A stretch of 64,000 bases of DNA from NCBI GenBank assembly GCA_037043015.1, contig CM073327.1, positions 10,212,727 through 10,276,726 on the forward strand, in the 5' to 3' direction. The DNA comes from Bryum argenteum (Eukaryota; Streptophyta; Bryopsida; Bryales; Bryaceae). Below, one piece after another: positions 1-11,470 of this stretch; within the stretch, counting starts at the first letter, position 1, and each line of letters opens with the position of its first letter. The position numbers and the translations under genes were made by a program. Below the pieces are notes generated by a model. That model was not told the DNA's origin. It was given only the letters and a program-made list of their open reading frames with translations, and made no database searches.

Positions 1-20
1 ATTGAATCAGATCTTCTTCA
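1..20 (+). repeat. 3' end of the 5' LTR
   Basis: These 20 bases are identical to 5621-5640, the last 20 bases of the 3' LTR, and end in CA directly before the primer-binding site. The rest of this LTR lies outside the window. Confidence 0.9.
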
Positions 21-32
21 TGGTATCAGAGC
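21..32 (+). other. Primer-binding site (initiator Met tRNA type)
   Basis: TGGTATCAGAGC directly abuts the LTR end. This is the common plant Copia primer-binding site, complementary to the 3' end of initiator methionine tRNA. Confidence 0.9.
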
Positions 33-162
33 GAAGTCTAGACAGCTGTTTGGTCCTTCACGAAGTTCTTGTTGAGTAGTCAAGCACATCTGTAGGAAAC
101 GAGCTGAGCGATTCAGGGCAATAGAAGCAGATCAAGCAGGAAGATAGAAACTAGTTCAAAGT

Positions 163-2700
163 ATGGCTTCTAGGGACTTACTCATGGGAGACTCATCAAA
201 GCTTGACGGAAACGCCAATTACAGCGTTTGGAGTTTCAAGATGAAGAACATATTGAGCAGAGAAGATGTGTGGAAACTAGCTGATCCACCTGCAGGCACC
301 GTTGCGCCAACCACACAATCAGAGATCGACGCGCTGCAACTTCAGAAGAACAAGGCGTTGACAACGATAGCACTATCTGTGAAGGATAATGTGATACCGT
401 ATATCTCTAACATCACTGAACCTGACAAATGCTGGCAGGTACTCAAAGATCTTTACGCCAACAATACAAACTCAAGAAAGTTACTGTTGAGGAGAAAGCT
501 CACTAATCTCAAGATGGAGGAAGGTGCGCCCATGACGGAGTTTCTACAGCACTTGAAGGAGCTGCTAAACGAATTCGCCTGTATTGGACAAACTGTAGAC
601 GATGCTGAAGTGGTCGAGCATGTTCTCATGGCACTCCCAGAGTCCTTCGAAGGACTAGTCAACACCCTTATGTACCGCCCGGCCCTGCCAACTGTATCCG
701 AGCTCACCGTTATCCTTATGCAGGACGACATTAGAAGAGAACTGCAAGGGACCAAGCAAGCAAGTCAAGAAGCGCTGCTCGCACGCACAACGCAGAAGAA
801 GAAACTGACCGGCAGAAGATCGAACGCTAGAGGGGAGGACGGAAAGCCAAGAAACAAGAAGATCAACAGTGAATGCCATTACTGCGGTGCAACTGATCAC
901 TGGATGCGAAATTGTCCGCAACTAGCTGTAGAGTTGAAACTTCGGAAGGCCAGCAGATTAGAGAAACAGACTGTCAATCTCGTAGATAACTTGATTGATA
1001 ACTTTGAGAGCAGTGATGACGAGGATAGTGGAGACCTAGATTCAGATCTAGCCGTTAACCTCACCGAGCTTAACTTGGCCAGTAGCTTCTGTAGCAGCGA
1101 AGATTGGTTTTTCGACAGTGGCGCGTCCAAACACGTCACTGGAAGCAAGAAACTGCTTAGCGATCTAGAAACAGGCTGTAAAACTAAAGTTAGTACAGCA
1201 GGTGGAGAGTCGCTAAAAGTAGAAGCTAAAGGAAAGGCTGATATTCCCACAAGTTCCGGAGGAATAAAGATAGACAACGTTCTCTACGTCCCTGGCATAA
1301 CAAAGAACTTGCTGTCAGTAGGGTCCATAGCTGACGGGAGGGAAAAGCTAAAAGTGCTCTTCGACTCAGACCATTTTTGGATTCTCAAGAACGTTCCTAT
1401 CCCAAACTCTAAAGATGTCGTAGCAAAAGGAGTTAGGGACCGGCGAAACGGACTCTATAAATTTAGGCCTCCGCGTGCGACGGTGAACAACATCGAAACA
1501 GACACCATCACTTGCCCAAAAAAGCGTGGAGTGGAGAGCAAGGAAGGTCTTACCCATCAGCCTGTCTCAAGTCAGGAAAAGCTATGTGTACTCTGGCATA
1601 ATCGACTTGCCCACACAAGCTTTAAAGTGCTGATCTTTATGCAAGCACATCAAAAGGTACTTGGGATGCCTCGCTTAAACTCCAAGTTACCTTTTTGTAT
1701 AGCTTGTCATACAGGCAAACAGTGCCGAAATCCCAAGCCAGGGAGAAAGGTGACACTAAAGGCGGACAAGACACAAAGCAAGGGAGAACAACGACGTACC
1801 AGCTGCCCACTCGAACTCGTCCATACCGATATCTGCGGGCCGTTATCTACAAAGTCCCTATCAGGTTCGAGATATATTCTTACCATTACGGACGACTTTA
1901 GCCGCTTTACGTGGTTATATTTCCTCAAGCTCAAGTCTGAAGCATTGACGAAATTTCAACACTTTAAAGCTATGGTGGAGCTACATGGGACCAACAAACT
2001 CAAAACTATCAAATCAGATAGGGGAGGGGAGTTTACATCGAATGCCTTCATCAAATTTTGTGACGAAGCTGGAGTAAAAAGGCAACTAACGCAGGCCCAC
2101 ACTCCACATCAGAACGGGATCGCCGAGAGAAAGAACAGGACTCTACTCGATAAAGCGCGGAGTATGGCGTTTGCTAGCAGTCTGCCCGTTTACCTGTGGA
2201 CAGAAGCCACAGCCACAGCAAATTACATCATCAACAGGACCCCTACAAGGGCCACTAGAGGTACTACACCTTACGAAGCCCTCACAGGAAAGATTCCTCA
2301 CGTAGGCCACCTAAAGACATTTGGGTGCAGAAGCCTTGTCCTAGATACATCACCATCAAGGACAAAATGGGCTCCACGTGCTAGAGAATGTATCTTTGTG
2401 GGCTATGACTCGACATCTCGAGGATTCAGAAACTATGACCAAAAGGGACGCAAAATTTTGATTTCTAAAGATGTTAGGTTTGATGAGGATAACTTTCCCT
2501 GTGATGCAAGCGGGATTGGTAATTCCGAGCCACCAGCTCTCGAGGATTGGTCCTTCTTCGATGAAGTTCTTTGTTTGAGTGCCACTCGAAGATGTTCCCG
2601 TGGCTCCGCCCTCATCGACACCTGCCATGCAACCCCACATGGCTCAGTCCACTTCTACAGGTCCAGAGGAGAATCTGCCAGTTCCGAACTCACCAATTGA
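163..2700 (+). pseudogene. Copia gag-protease-integrase portion of broken polyprotein
   Basis: The ATG at 163 opens an 845-codon frame. Seen in order: a gag region of UBN2/Copia type (about residues 60-200), a zinc knuckle with C-X2-C-X4-H-X4-C spacing near residue 240, a retroviral-type aspartic protease active site (DSGA, near 318), the GAG-pre-integrase HxxxH/CxxC zinc region (near 480-515), and the integrase core with the D, D, E triad (TDICG, SDRGGEF, NGIAERKNR). The family frame would run on into reverse transcriptase, but here it leaves frame at about 2570. The last residues before the stop at 2700 are therefore not homologous to polyprotein, and the RT frame continues in +2 from about 2579. 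This is an inactivating frameshift. Confidence 0.93.
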
Positions 2701-3475
2701 TACTGAGAACTCCAGTTCTCTCATCCAGCGAGGCGTGCTTAGCAGATCACTCGTAACTCGATTCTCTATCCAGTGTTCTTTCGAGAACCCCTCAAGCTCA
2801 CCACCTCAGGTTCCTATTACTGACTTCTCTGTGGCACTTCCTCTCAGACCGGATATCTCACACCAAGCAATTCACCCACTCCACACGTACCAGAGAAGAC
2901 GCACAACAGTACCAGCACCCTCGTCTCCCGAAGTTGACTCACCCTCGCAAATCGATGATTCCCTGATCATCTCTCGAAGCAGTCGAACCCGGAGGCCTCC
3001 AGCAAGATTCGAAGACTTCTACCTGCATGCAGCAGAGGCCAGTCCTCTTCCGGATCTCCCTACCAGTATTGACGAGGCACTCCAGCATCCGGGATGGAGA
3101 ACGGCAATGGAGGATGAATTGACCTCTATCTACAAGAACCACACGTGGGACATCACTCTGCTGCCACCCAACAGGAAACCACACGCTGACGGAACGGTAG
3201 CAAAACTGAAGGCCAGGCTTGTCGCAAAGGGTTTTCAGCAAAAACCTGGAGAAGATTATACAGAAACCTTCGCTCCAGTAGTTAAGTGGAATACTCTTCG
3301 CAGTGTCGTAGCCCTTGCAGCACATCGAGGTTGGAAAATTTTTCACCTTGATGTTAAGACAGCTTTTCTGAATGGGAACATTGATGAAGACATTTTTGTC
3401 AATCTCCCACCTGGATTCGACTCCTTAGCTCAGCCTGGCTACGCATGCAAGCTTCAAAAGCACTTTATGGCTTAA
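2579..3475 (+). pseudogene. Copia reverse transcriptase, N-terminal portion
   Basis: This is the second segment of the broken pol frame. After a low-complexity Ser/Pro linker comes the Copia RT start (WRTAMEDEL near 3100), followed by RLVAKGFQQ, YTETFAPVVK and the catalytic-palm segment HLDVKTAFLNG. The conserved stretch normally found just before the KARLVAKG motif is shortened by roughly ten codons, so there is a small in-frame deletion in addition to the frameshifts. The frame is lost near 3470, at the point where the family has the LYGLKQAPRAW motif; that motif continues in another frame. No start codon of its own is expected. Confidence 0.9.
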
Positions 3476-4598
3476 AGCGGGCCCCTGTGGCCTGGTATAC
3501 GAAGGTCGATAGCTACCGCAAGGGCAAGGGCTCTAAAAATCCCACGCAGATTACAATCTTTACTATCATGAAGCAAAAGGCAAGATTACATTACTTATAT
3601 TGTACGTCGACGATGTCTACTTGACAGGCGATGATACAGACCACATCGACTTCATTCGAAGTGACATTCAAAAGGCTTTTGAGATGTCAGACCTAGGTCT
3701 TCTTTCATATTCACTAGGGATAGAATTTTTATTCGAACCCGAAGGTATTCTCATTACTCAACGCAAGTACATCTTGGAAATGCTTGCGGAATTTGGATTA
3801 GACCAGTGCAAGTCTGTCCCAACTCCTATGCTTGAGAAGCTGAAACTAGTACCTGAGATGGACGCCCCTCTTGCTGACGCTGCCCGCTACCAGAGAATGG
3901 TCGGCAAGTTAATCTTCTTGACGCACACCAGGATCGACATAGCCTATGCGGTGAGTGTCGTGAGCCGCTTCATGCAGCGACCCCAAGAACCTCATGCTCA
4001 GGCCGTAAAACACCTGTACCGCTACCTCAAAGGAACAATAGATTTGGCGATGATGTACCGGCGAGGGGAGGAAAGTGACTTACGAGGTTTTACTGACGCC
4101 GATTGGGATGCAGACGCCCACGATCGCAAATCTACCACCGGGTACGTATTCTTCTTGGGTAATACTCCCATAACCTGGAACTCGAGAAAACAACCAACAG
4201 TGGCATTATCCTCTACTGAGTCGGAATATATGGCATTAACCGAGGGAACTAAGGAAGCAATCTGGTTACGGAGATTACTGAGTGAAATCCATGCTACTAA
4301 CATTCAGGAACCAACAGTCATCTTCGGAGATAACCAGGGCAGTCTTAACTTAGCCCGAAATCCCATTTTTCACGGTAGAACTAAACATATTGAGATTAAG
4401 CATCATTTTGTTCGAGAAAAACTCCAATCTGGAGAAATTGAATTGGAATTCACACCAACTAGTGAGCAATTGGCTGACATTCTAACTAAAGCGCTCGGGA
4501 GAACAGCTTTTGAGAGACTAAGAGCGAAATTAGGGTTAGTTCAACTGGAAAGTTTGAAGGCTCAGAAAGGAGAGGAACAGCGCAGGAAGCCTGCTTGA
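3476..4598 (+). pseudogene. Copia reverse transcriptase C-terminus and RNase H
   Basis: Between 3476 and 3600 the LKRAPVAWY segment and the sequence leading to the YVDD box lie in different frames, so another shift occurs there. From about 3600 the frame is open: YVDD catalytic motif at the start, then the Copia RNase H domain with FTDADWD, a STESEYMAL segment and the GDNQGS segment, ending LADILTKAL and a stop at 4596-4598. These residues include the acidic RNase H residues expected in the family. The end of pol leaves about 780 bp before the 3' LTR, which is occupied by an antisense ORF. Confidence 0.92.
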
Positions 4599-4604
4599 AA
4601 TTGA

Positions 4605-5333
4605 TCATAGGTTGTAGTAACCGGGATCCTCCTCCACACAGGGAGGGCATCCATCTAACAAAATATAAGAAGGAAACCGACCCATCTGAAATCCTCTAAA
4701 CCTAACTCTTGCCTCAATCTCCTCCCACCTTTCTCCTGCTACCAGCCTATGTCGAGCAATCTCTAATCTCAACCTCTGACTAGCTGAAAGAAATCGTAAC
4801 CTGCGCTGCATAACTTGCTGGCGATACCCTGGTGAATCAAGCTGGACGAAAATCAACATCTCCCACTCGAACGAGGCGCCCACGAGACGCCTCCATGCTG
4901 CATTGACGTGACGCAATTGGAGCAGCTGCTCCACCGAATTATGCTGTATCAACTTCGGCCAAACCTTCTCAACAACGACCGCATCGGGGAGGGACAGAAT
5001 AAGCTTTTCTGCCGGTAATCTGTCCGCACTCCCACCAGGAGCTCGACTCTCAGATACTCCGCCTGCTTCTTCAGCAGGTACCCTTCTCGCTCTCTCAATT
5101 GGAACCGAAGCCTCTCCTTGAGTTTCAAGTGCTGCAGGCTCTTCCTGCAATGACAGTTCTTCCTCAAAAGAATTGTGCAAGTACCGTTCAAAAAGCTCCG
5201 CGGCCGCTCCAGAAAACTTGTGCACAGCCAAGCTGATCAACCACAGGAAAAGAAGGAGCGTCTGCCAAATTGAAAGATCATCCGCTACAATTGATCGCAA
5301 ATTACCAGTAACTCGCCTTCCCGGAATTGACAT
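4605..5333 (-). CDS. Antisense ORF inside Copia element, membrane segment plus F-box-like motif, unknown function
   Basis: This 242-codon frame opens with ATG at 5333 and runs without a stop on the strand opposite gag-pol, filling the space between RNase H and the polypurine tract. Visible features: a hydrophobic segment near residues 22-42 (LLLFLWLISLAV), an acidic and Pro/Glu-rich middle, and a stretch near residues 112-145 (LPDAVVVEKVWPKL ... LRHVNAAWRRLV) with the spacing and hydrophobic pattern of an F-box. An Arg/Glu-rich helix-like tail follows. I do not recognise a named family. The neighbouring pol frame is broken in several places while this one is intact, which suggests it is constrained or captured recently. 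No promoter was identified. It could still be a chance open frame. Confidence 0.55.
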   Translation of the reverse strand: MSIPGRRVTGNLRSIVADDLSIWQTLLLFLWLISLAVHKFSGAAAELFERYLHNSFEEELSLQEEPAALETQGEASVPIERARRVPAEEAGGVSESRAPGGSADRLPAEKLILSLPDAVVVEKVWPKLIQHNSVEQLLQLRHVNAAWRRLVGASFEWEMLIFVQLDSPGYRQQVMQRRLRFLSASQRLRLEIARHRLVAGERWEEIEARVRFRGFQMGRFPSYILLDGCPPCVEEDPGYYNL

Positions 5334-5369
5334 CGTGACCTAAAGTGACGCTCGATTTGACAGAACTAC

Positions 5370-5382
5370 GAGCGAGGGAGGG
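5370..5382 (+). other. Polypurine tract
   Basis: The purine-rich GAGCGAGGGAGGG directly precedes the TG of the 3' LTR, as expected for the plus-strand primer of an LTR retrotransposon. Confidence 0.75.
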
Positions 5383-5640
5383 TGTTGGACAAATCATCAC
5401 GATGACGTGTATTGCCTGTTGTGCCTTACCGGCAGTCCAGGTGGCCGGACCTCTGATCATACAGTATCAGATCTTAGATTGTAGTAGTTAGTCATAAAGA
5501 AGAGCTTAGTGGTGTATCCACCCCCAGCTACCTAGACACTCTTCTTTATTATCTGAACTACCCAAGCAGATTATATAAGCTGTTGGGTCTAAGTGTAATT
5601 CATCTGGCTTATCAGGCCCTATTGAATCAGATCTTCTTCA
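5383..5640 (+). repeat. 3' LTR (258 bp)
   Basis: Starts TGTTGGAC after the polypurine tract and ends CTTCTTCA. The end matches window bases 1-20 exactly. A TATATAAGC sequence at about 5573-5581 is a plausible TATA box. Read as the complement, it would lie downstream of the antisense ORF start. Confidence 0.93.
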
Positions 5641-6447
5641 AATGCTTCGGATGATTCTGGCTGAATATGTCGATCCACCGTGCTGAATAATGGAAAGAAC
5701 CAGTCACGACTTTCATCGCGGCGTCGGACAGTGCTGATAGTGATGTTATCGGACAACATCTCTCTCCAACCTCTATCCACGCACTTCGCTCTCATGATCT
5801 CTTGAGACGTCAGAGCCTCTAAGAGAATAGGGTTCCTGAAAACTGCGTCCAAAAAGCCCACCGAACTTGTAATGCTACGACTTGAAACATCATCAGCTTC
5901 GTCCTCCGATTCTCCGGTGTCATTATCTGGACGAGCATCATCCCCATGGTTCTCACTCTGTTTCTCCGCAAATGCATCGTCATGAGTTCGCTTCACCCCT
6001 TGTAGTGCAAGAGTAGCATCAGTGATTGAGGTCTCATTCTGAGGACCTTGTGGAGTATCCTTGGAGCCAGTTGTTAACATTTCTGCCACACCAACATATA
6101 CTATAAGCAAGGAGTATGGATGAATTCAATGCTCTCCAACCTAATTCCTATCACTTTTCGAAATGCAACTAAACCTTACCCTAAATATAACTTACAAATT
6201 TCCTGCACGGAGATTATATTATTAGTATCATTATACAAAAGAAGGACAAGAAACCAATTGAAAACAATTTTATACCTATTGAGAGATTTAGGAACTAAGT
6301 TCCACACTTCCACTGTCAACTTGCATATTACCATTTTCTCTCATTGCTTTTAATAATTCAAAAGGATGATGCTATTTATCTCTATTCCAAAATAAAATAA
6401 ACACATAGAGGTAAAAGAAGATTACCTTTGATAAGCTTATCCTCCAT
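5641..6447 (-). pseudogene. F-box/kelch-like gene copy 1, split by the Copia insertion
   Basis: On the minus strand a 22-nt micro-exon (6447-6426) encodes MEDKLIK and the first base of the next codon; a GT-AG intron (6425-6083) follows; exon 2 starts at 6082. Exon 2 encodes an acidic Ser/Asp-rich N-terminus and an F-box-like stretch (LLEALTSQEIMRAKCVDRGW), then stops abruptly at 5641, where the Copia LTR begins. The first 147 exon-2 codons are open and nearly identical to copy 2 at 38 kb. Family role, by analogy: substrate adaptor of an SCF ubiquitin ligase. The rest of the gene should lie beyond the window start, on the far side of the retrotransposon. Confidence 0.8.
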
Positions 6448-6863
6448 CGCAAAACTCGTAGATAGAAAGGCAAAGATCTGCGTTGAAAATCTCGAAAATC
6501 TGATTGGGACCAAAAATGTAAACTGAATCAAACAATGACAAGATGTAGAATATGGAATTTGGAAACTAGAGCCTGTTATGAATTATGATATTGTAGTAAT
6601 AAACAACATGATGTAGCTTGTTCACATGAAAATGAAAGAATCAAGACCATGTACAATCGAAATTAAGTGAAAAGCGTTGTTCTAACAAACTACAGAAGGT
6701 TTGCCGCTAACTTTCCCGCACCAACAAAATGAACTTCATAAACTTCACTACCACCAACAAGATCAATCTAATAAAATGATCTACGCTCAGAGCATCTCAC
6801 CTCCGAGAAGATGCCTCCGTCTCACAACTCGAAAAGAGGGCCTCACTCTTCCTAACCCTAAGG

Positions 6864-6870
6864 CTTTATA
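6864..6870 (-). promoter_or_regulatory. TATA box of F-box copy 1
   Basis: TATAAAG on the minus strand, 417 bp upstream of the micro-exon ATG. The same TATAAAG, in the same context, occurs upstream of copies 2 and 3. Confidence 0.55.
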
Positions 6871-8527
6871 CTAGTCTGGTTGCATGTAACTCTTTGTTGT
6901 TATCATTATTTATCACAAAAGTAGATCTTATTTTCTCCACGTCTTTTGAATTGTAATTTCAAGAGTTGTTTGTCTTTTGGAATTTAGATTCAAGGAATCA
7001 TCTAAATCACACTTTACGTAAGGAGTCACAAAGTATATGGAAGGGCAAAAATGCTCTTATAAGATTGGTCTTTGTGTTGAAATATTTTTAGTATACCAAT
7101 CACATAAGAGAATTTTTGCTCTTCCTAGGCCTTGTGAACGGTTTGACTCCTCATACGAATTATTCCTAACTCTTTCTTATCTATTACTTTGGAGTTGTCT
7201 AATTCCTTCATCCTTTCTTCTTAGTTGATTTCATTTACCTCATAAAATGATTATCCAACTCTTGTTTAGGTGGTCTAATTCTACAAAAAACCCTTTGTCA
7301 ATCTCTGTTATGGTCACTTGTGTGTATTTTTTTTTCAAAGGTGGCTTCGCAACCCACTTAACCGTGTGAAGTGAAAAGTACAAAAGGGCCCTTTTGAGGT
7401 CTAGAGTAATTCAAAAGTTTTGTCTATTCACTATTCATGCTAGACAAGAGTAAATTCTGAAGCTTTTCTTGAATACTTTTTGTACGTAATATGCTCAATG
7501 ATAGCAATTTCTTTGTAGCGGCCATTCTTATATGGAAGTACATGACATTACCAATTATCAAAATATGAAAAGTTTGTCGGAGATTAAACAAGTTGAAATC
7601 TTGATATTTTGACTCATATGTTGTGGTTGTGGTAATCTTCAAAAGCCCATGTGTTTATTTTATAGACGATGTAAAATTTGACGCCTTCAAACAATATCAT
7701 TAAACAACTATTCTTCAAAATTAATATAATGAGTATAAACCTCACCAGGTGTACCACACCATATGTAATAATAATAAGTTTCATTCAAAGCACAAGATGC
7801 AAATGATAAATTGTGAATAGATAATAGTTTGATGGTATTTGAAGTATTTATTTATTTTTAGAAAGTTTGCACTTCTCGACACTTCTTCAAATGTCTTTAT
7901 AGGTTCACATAGCCCTTACTAAACCAAGTGAAGGTTCTCTTACTTCATAGTGTCTATTTAGTTACAAAGTTTACTACTTTTTAGTGCTTGTTTAGCTCCA
8001 AAGTTTAATTCTTGTTGCTTAAAAGGCAATCATGGTAATTCTTTTCTTTGAAAATTCATCAATTAATTGGTTACAAACAATGTACAAATAATTAATTAGT
8101 GTGAACTTTAGACTCGACATTTGAAAACCTTTCATACCCACACTTGTCAATACTAGATGGTTAATTCTTGGGGAATTAAAGGACTAGCCAAATGTAGCCA
8201 TGGTTGAAGATTGCTAAATGTGGCACCTATTTGAATCCATACCCTTCCACATTGTTCTAGTGAATTTCCCTACTATAGTTTGCCTATCACCATATAAAAA
8301 CAATAAATCACAAGTACTTGAGTCCAAAAGGTCAAAAGTCTCGAGGTTTTCTCAAAAGCGAGGACGGAATCTCGGAAAAGTCAAGTTACCTCTTAAAGTT
8401 TGTTCATATACAATTGCCCAAATTATCACAAACGACCTTCTTATTTCAAGCCTTGAAAGATATTATCTCAACATCATCTAGAAAATTTAACGGAGAAATC
8501 TCGAAGTTAGCTTTCTTCAACTTACTT

Positions 8528-9605
8528 TAGTATGACCTATGAATATATAGCCTACGGCATTGCCACCTATATATTGTCAAATCTTGTATACTTCAGTAAG
8601 TTATTATAAAAATAACAACAGAAATAAAAGCTATAAAAAGTTTCAATAATTAATTCACTTTTGTAAGTTTTAGTGATTTGGGAGCCATAGATACTTTAAA
8701 ACTTTGTATCACGGGACACGTCGACCCATCTTGCAATAAAATTGTTTAACACAACTCTACAAAGAAACCCCTCCCACGACACCGGCTCGATCAGACTGGC
8801 GGTCTCTTAGATCATAATGTCACAAAACAAAACCCTAAAAAGTAGTATTTGCATTGAATAGTAGACTACTATGGCCTGTGGCGTTGCCACGGGCCTATTG
8901 TCAAATTTTAAGTGATTTGAGGCCATTACTACTTCAAAATTTAATCTCTTCGGACTTGTCGGCTCGTTTTTTGATCCGATTGTTTTCCATAACTCTTTAG
9001 AAGACCCACTTCAAACGAGCTCATGCAGTCCAATTTGAATGTTGGTCCTTCAAATGATAATCTCTTAAAACAAAACAATCAAACTACATGCCTTAAATAA
9101 TATAAAGGTGGGTTCTCTTGTTTTTCTCCAAGATCTAAAATTAGGTCATTTTTGTAATTTTTGGTGAATCAAGGGCCATAATTACTTAATCTCGAGATCT
9201 CTCAATCTTTTAATGATTCGATTGTTTTCCATAACTCTACAAAAAGAACCCGCTTCCACTAACACCTCATACATCCCCATCCACCCGGCAGCTTCCAAGA
9301 TTATATTGTCACTTGCAAATCAAAACAAAACAAACTCCGTACTTAGATATTACTCTAGTATGACCCACGGATATATTGCCTATGAGTAGGTCATTTTTGT
9401 AACTTTTGATTATTTGGGGTCTTAGATACTTCAAAATTTTTAAATTCTCGAGACTCGTCGACGCATTTTGAAATCCGATTTTTTTCTACAATTCTACAAA
9501 AAAAAATGACTTCTTACAACACCTTATGCAGCCCAATCTGACTAGTTGTTCCCATGACCATATTGGTACTTGCAAAACAAAATAGAACAAAACAAAGTAC
9601 TTGAT
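8528..9605. repeat. Tandem satellite-like repeat, ~230-340-bp unit, four units
   Basis: Each unit carries the same series of landmarks: a 'gcctatggcgttgccac' like start, 'ggggccatagatacttcaaaatt', 'actcgtcgacccattttg', 'attgttttccataactctacaaaaa', 'ccgcttccaacaacacctcatgcag' like text (approximate consensus fragments) and 'atcataatgtcacaaaacaaaac'. Units begin at about 8528, 8865, 9094 and 9347. The first is part of the inverted duplication; the same family recurs at 23926-24538. Confidence 0.8.
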
Positions 9606-9611
9606 TTAATC

Positions 9612-10590
9612 CCTAATATCCAAAGGAGCCCAAAACGGGTCGTTTGAAGTTTGGTCAGCCCCTTATTTACTATATTTAGATCATATGAAATTGAAACCTT
9701 TCGGAGATTGTAGAGTTTTTCCATACCTTTCTGGAAAGTCATTTCATACTTCAAAATTCATAATTTAGGAGATATTCACATGTGGTCATATTCATTTAGG
9801 AGACAAAGTTTTAACTTTTGAGGTTATCTCAAAAGTGTGTAATTGTAAGATCTTATACCTATCTTGTCCATGTATGTGTATACCAAAACTTGGTTTGAAA
9901 TTCCTTACCAATTGTGAGATTGTAACATTTAAAGTTGAAAAAGAAGTTTCTTTCCCTTGTCACAAAATGGATTTGAAGTTTTTTGTGAGCCTAAAAGACC
10001 AATTTTAAGAGTAAATTTGAACCGTGGCTCTTCAAATTCTTGTTTCTTAGTGAGTTACTTAGAAACATGTCTATGCAATTTGTACCCTCATGCACCTATG
10101 AAACCTAAAGAAATGCTTGAATTTTCGCATGGAGGTGTGGTGAAATTTAACTTCAAAGGCCCCTCTTCGAAGATCAAAATGGCATGCAAGAATAACTCAA
10201 TGAAAGATCCAAATGGTGAGATCATGCCTTAAAACCTTAAAACCAAGTACAGAAATCAATATTTGAAAAAAAGTAAAATCTCAATTTTTGGTAATTATAT
10301 GATGTATCTGCAATCCCATCTATTTCGGGGAGACCTTGAGAATAAATGAGCATATACCGAAGTTTAGGCAGTTTTGGGCAGTTTTCAAATAGTGCGGGCA
10401 GTTTTCAAATAGAGTTTTCAAACTTTGATCGTGAATATCTCTTAAAGTATGAGGAAATTTGAAGCATGAAATGTTTCTTCGGAAAGGCATAGAAAATCTT
10501 CACAACTGCAGAGGATTTCAATTTCATACAAGCCAAATACAGTATAAGAGCCTAACCAACCTCAAACGACCAGTTTTGAGCTCTTTTCCA
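9612..10590. repeat. Fold-back repeat, ~170-bp diverged inverted arms
   Basis: The left arm (about 9612-9780) contains 'gtcgtttgaagtttggt', 'atgaaattgaaacc' and 'ggagatattcacatg'. The right arm (about 10425-10590), reversed, gives 'gtcgtttgaggttggt', 'atgaaattgaaatcc' and 'agagatattcacgatc'. About 640 bp lie between the arms, including a 91-codon open frame at 9957-10232 with no recognised domain. Best read as a fold-back element or a remnant of one; no target duplication was resolved. Confidence 0.6.
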
Positions 10591-10789
10591 CATTAGGGGT
10601 TAAAGACTCTGGTTTGGAGTCTCATGTTAGCAACAACCACACACAAACCTCATTTCAAGGGCTTCCAAATTCTTTTTAAGAGCTATCAATTTAGTTTCTA
10701 GGGTAAATCAACAATTGGATTATGGCACGAGGGAACTAGGCTAAAATTGAAAACCTATAATGGTGCGCTCTAGTCTCAACTAAGAGATC

Positions 10790-11470
10790 AATCCAAACGT
10801 TAGCAAATGTTGAGGAACATTTTCGAGCATAGGCAAATGTTAACCAGCATTAGCTAACGTTTGCCTACGCTTATAAGCATTGGTGAAAGTTGGAGAACAT
10901 TGGTCAATATTGGATGAAGTCGCCAAAGTTAGCTAACATTAGAATGTTGAAGAACGTTTGCGAGCATTAGCTAACGTTGGAGATGTTGGAGAATGTTGGC
11001 AAGCATTAGCAAATGTAGGGGACGTTGCGAATTCTAGAGGACTTTGGTGAGCATTCATGAAATTAGGGGACGTTGAATAACGTCTGCAAACTTTGGTGAA
11101 TGTTGGAGACCATTGAGTCACGTAAGCCAATATTATGAAAACTTAGCCAAAATTGGTGGACATATATAGGGGTTGGCAAACATTGGGGTTGGCGGAAGTT
11201 GAGAAACATTTGCAAGCCCTCGAAAAAGTTTGTGAGCGTTGGCAAACATGAAGGGTGTTACTAGTATTAAGAAAAATTGGATATATAGAGGAAAAAGAAA
11301 AAGTATTTTTAATTTGGTATCTTATGATAAAGCTCTTAAAGATGGGAAGGCACAATTGTGTTGAAAATATTAAATGTGAGATTGCAACCAACAAAGGAAA
11401 AGAGAATCAAGTAACAATAAGACATAAAAAATGGAGGTTAGATGGAAAAGCTTCACATGAATTATAGTAT
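10790..11470. repeat. Degenerate AACGTT/GTTNGC-rich tract plus conserved flank
   Basis: 10790-11250 is a degenerate run of short words such as gttagcaaatgttg, aacgttgg, gagaatgttgg and caaacattgg, recurring about every 9-12 bp. The following ~200 bp (ttggatatatagagg, gatgggaaggca, attgcaaccaa) match 59735-59850 after a similar tract. Open frames inside it on the minus strand are by-products of the low complexity. Confidence 0.7.

Larger units (their letters stand above)
1..5640 (+). mobile_element. Copia-type LTR retrotransposon, 5' LTR truncated by window edge
   Basis: The order is: end of 5' LTR (1-20), primer-binding site, gag with CCHC knuckle, aspartic protease, integrase, reverse transcriptase, RNase H, an antisense ORF, a polypurine tract and a complete 258-bp 3' LTR. 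Integrase before reverse transcriptase defines Copia (Ty1) order. The last 20 bases of the two LTRs are identical. The coding frame carries at least two frameshifts and a small deletion in the RT region, so this copy looks non-autonomous now. It is inserted in exon 2 of an F-box-like gene; its downstream flank begins AATGC, the expected 5-bp target duplication, whose partner lies outside the window. Confidence 0.95.
5641..8868. repeat. Arm 1 of a 3.2-kb inverted duplication
   Basis: This stretch is the reverse complement of 35557-38809, with scattered substitutions and small indels. It contains F-box exon 2 (partial), the micro-exon, promoter and about 2 kb of upstream AT-rich DNA, and ends in one unit of the ~250-bp satellite. 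The left limit here is set by the Copia insertion, so the original duplication probably extended further. Confidence 0.92.

Noticed and set aside
10939..11394. Ser/Thr/Asn-rich minus-strand frames over the AACGTT tract
   Set aside because: Repetitive low-complexity translation (FANACQHSPTS-like), a by-product of the tract.
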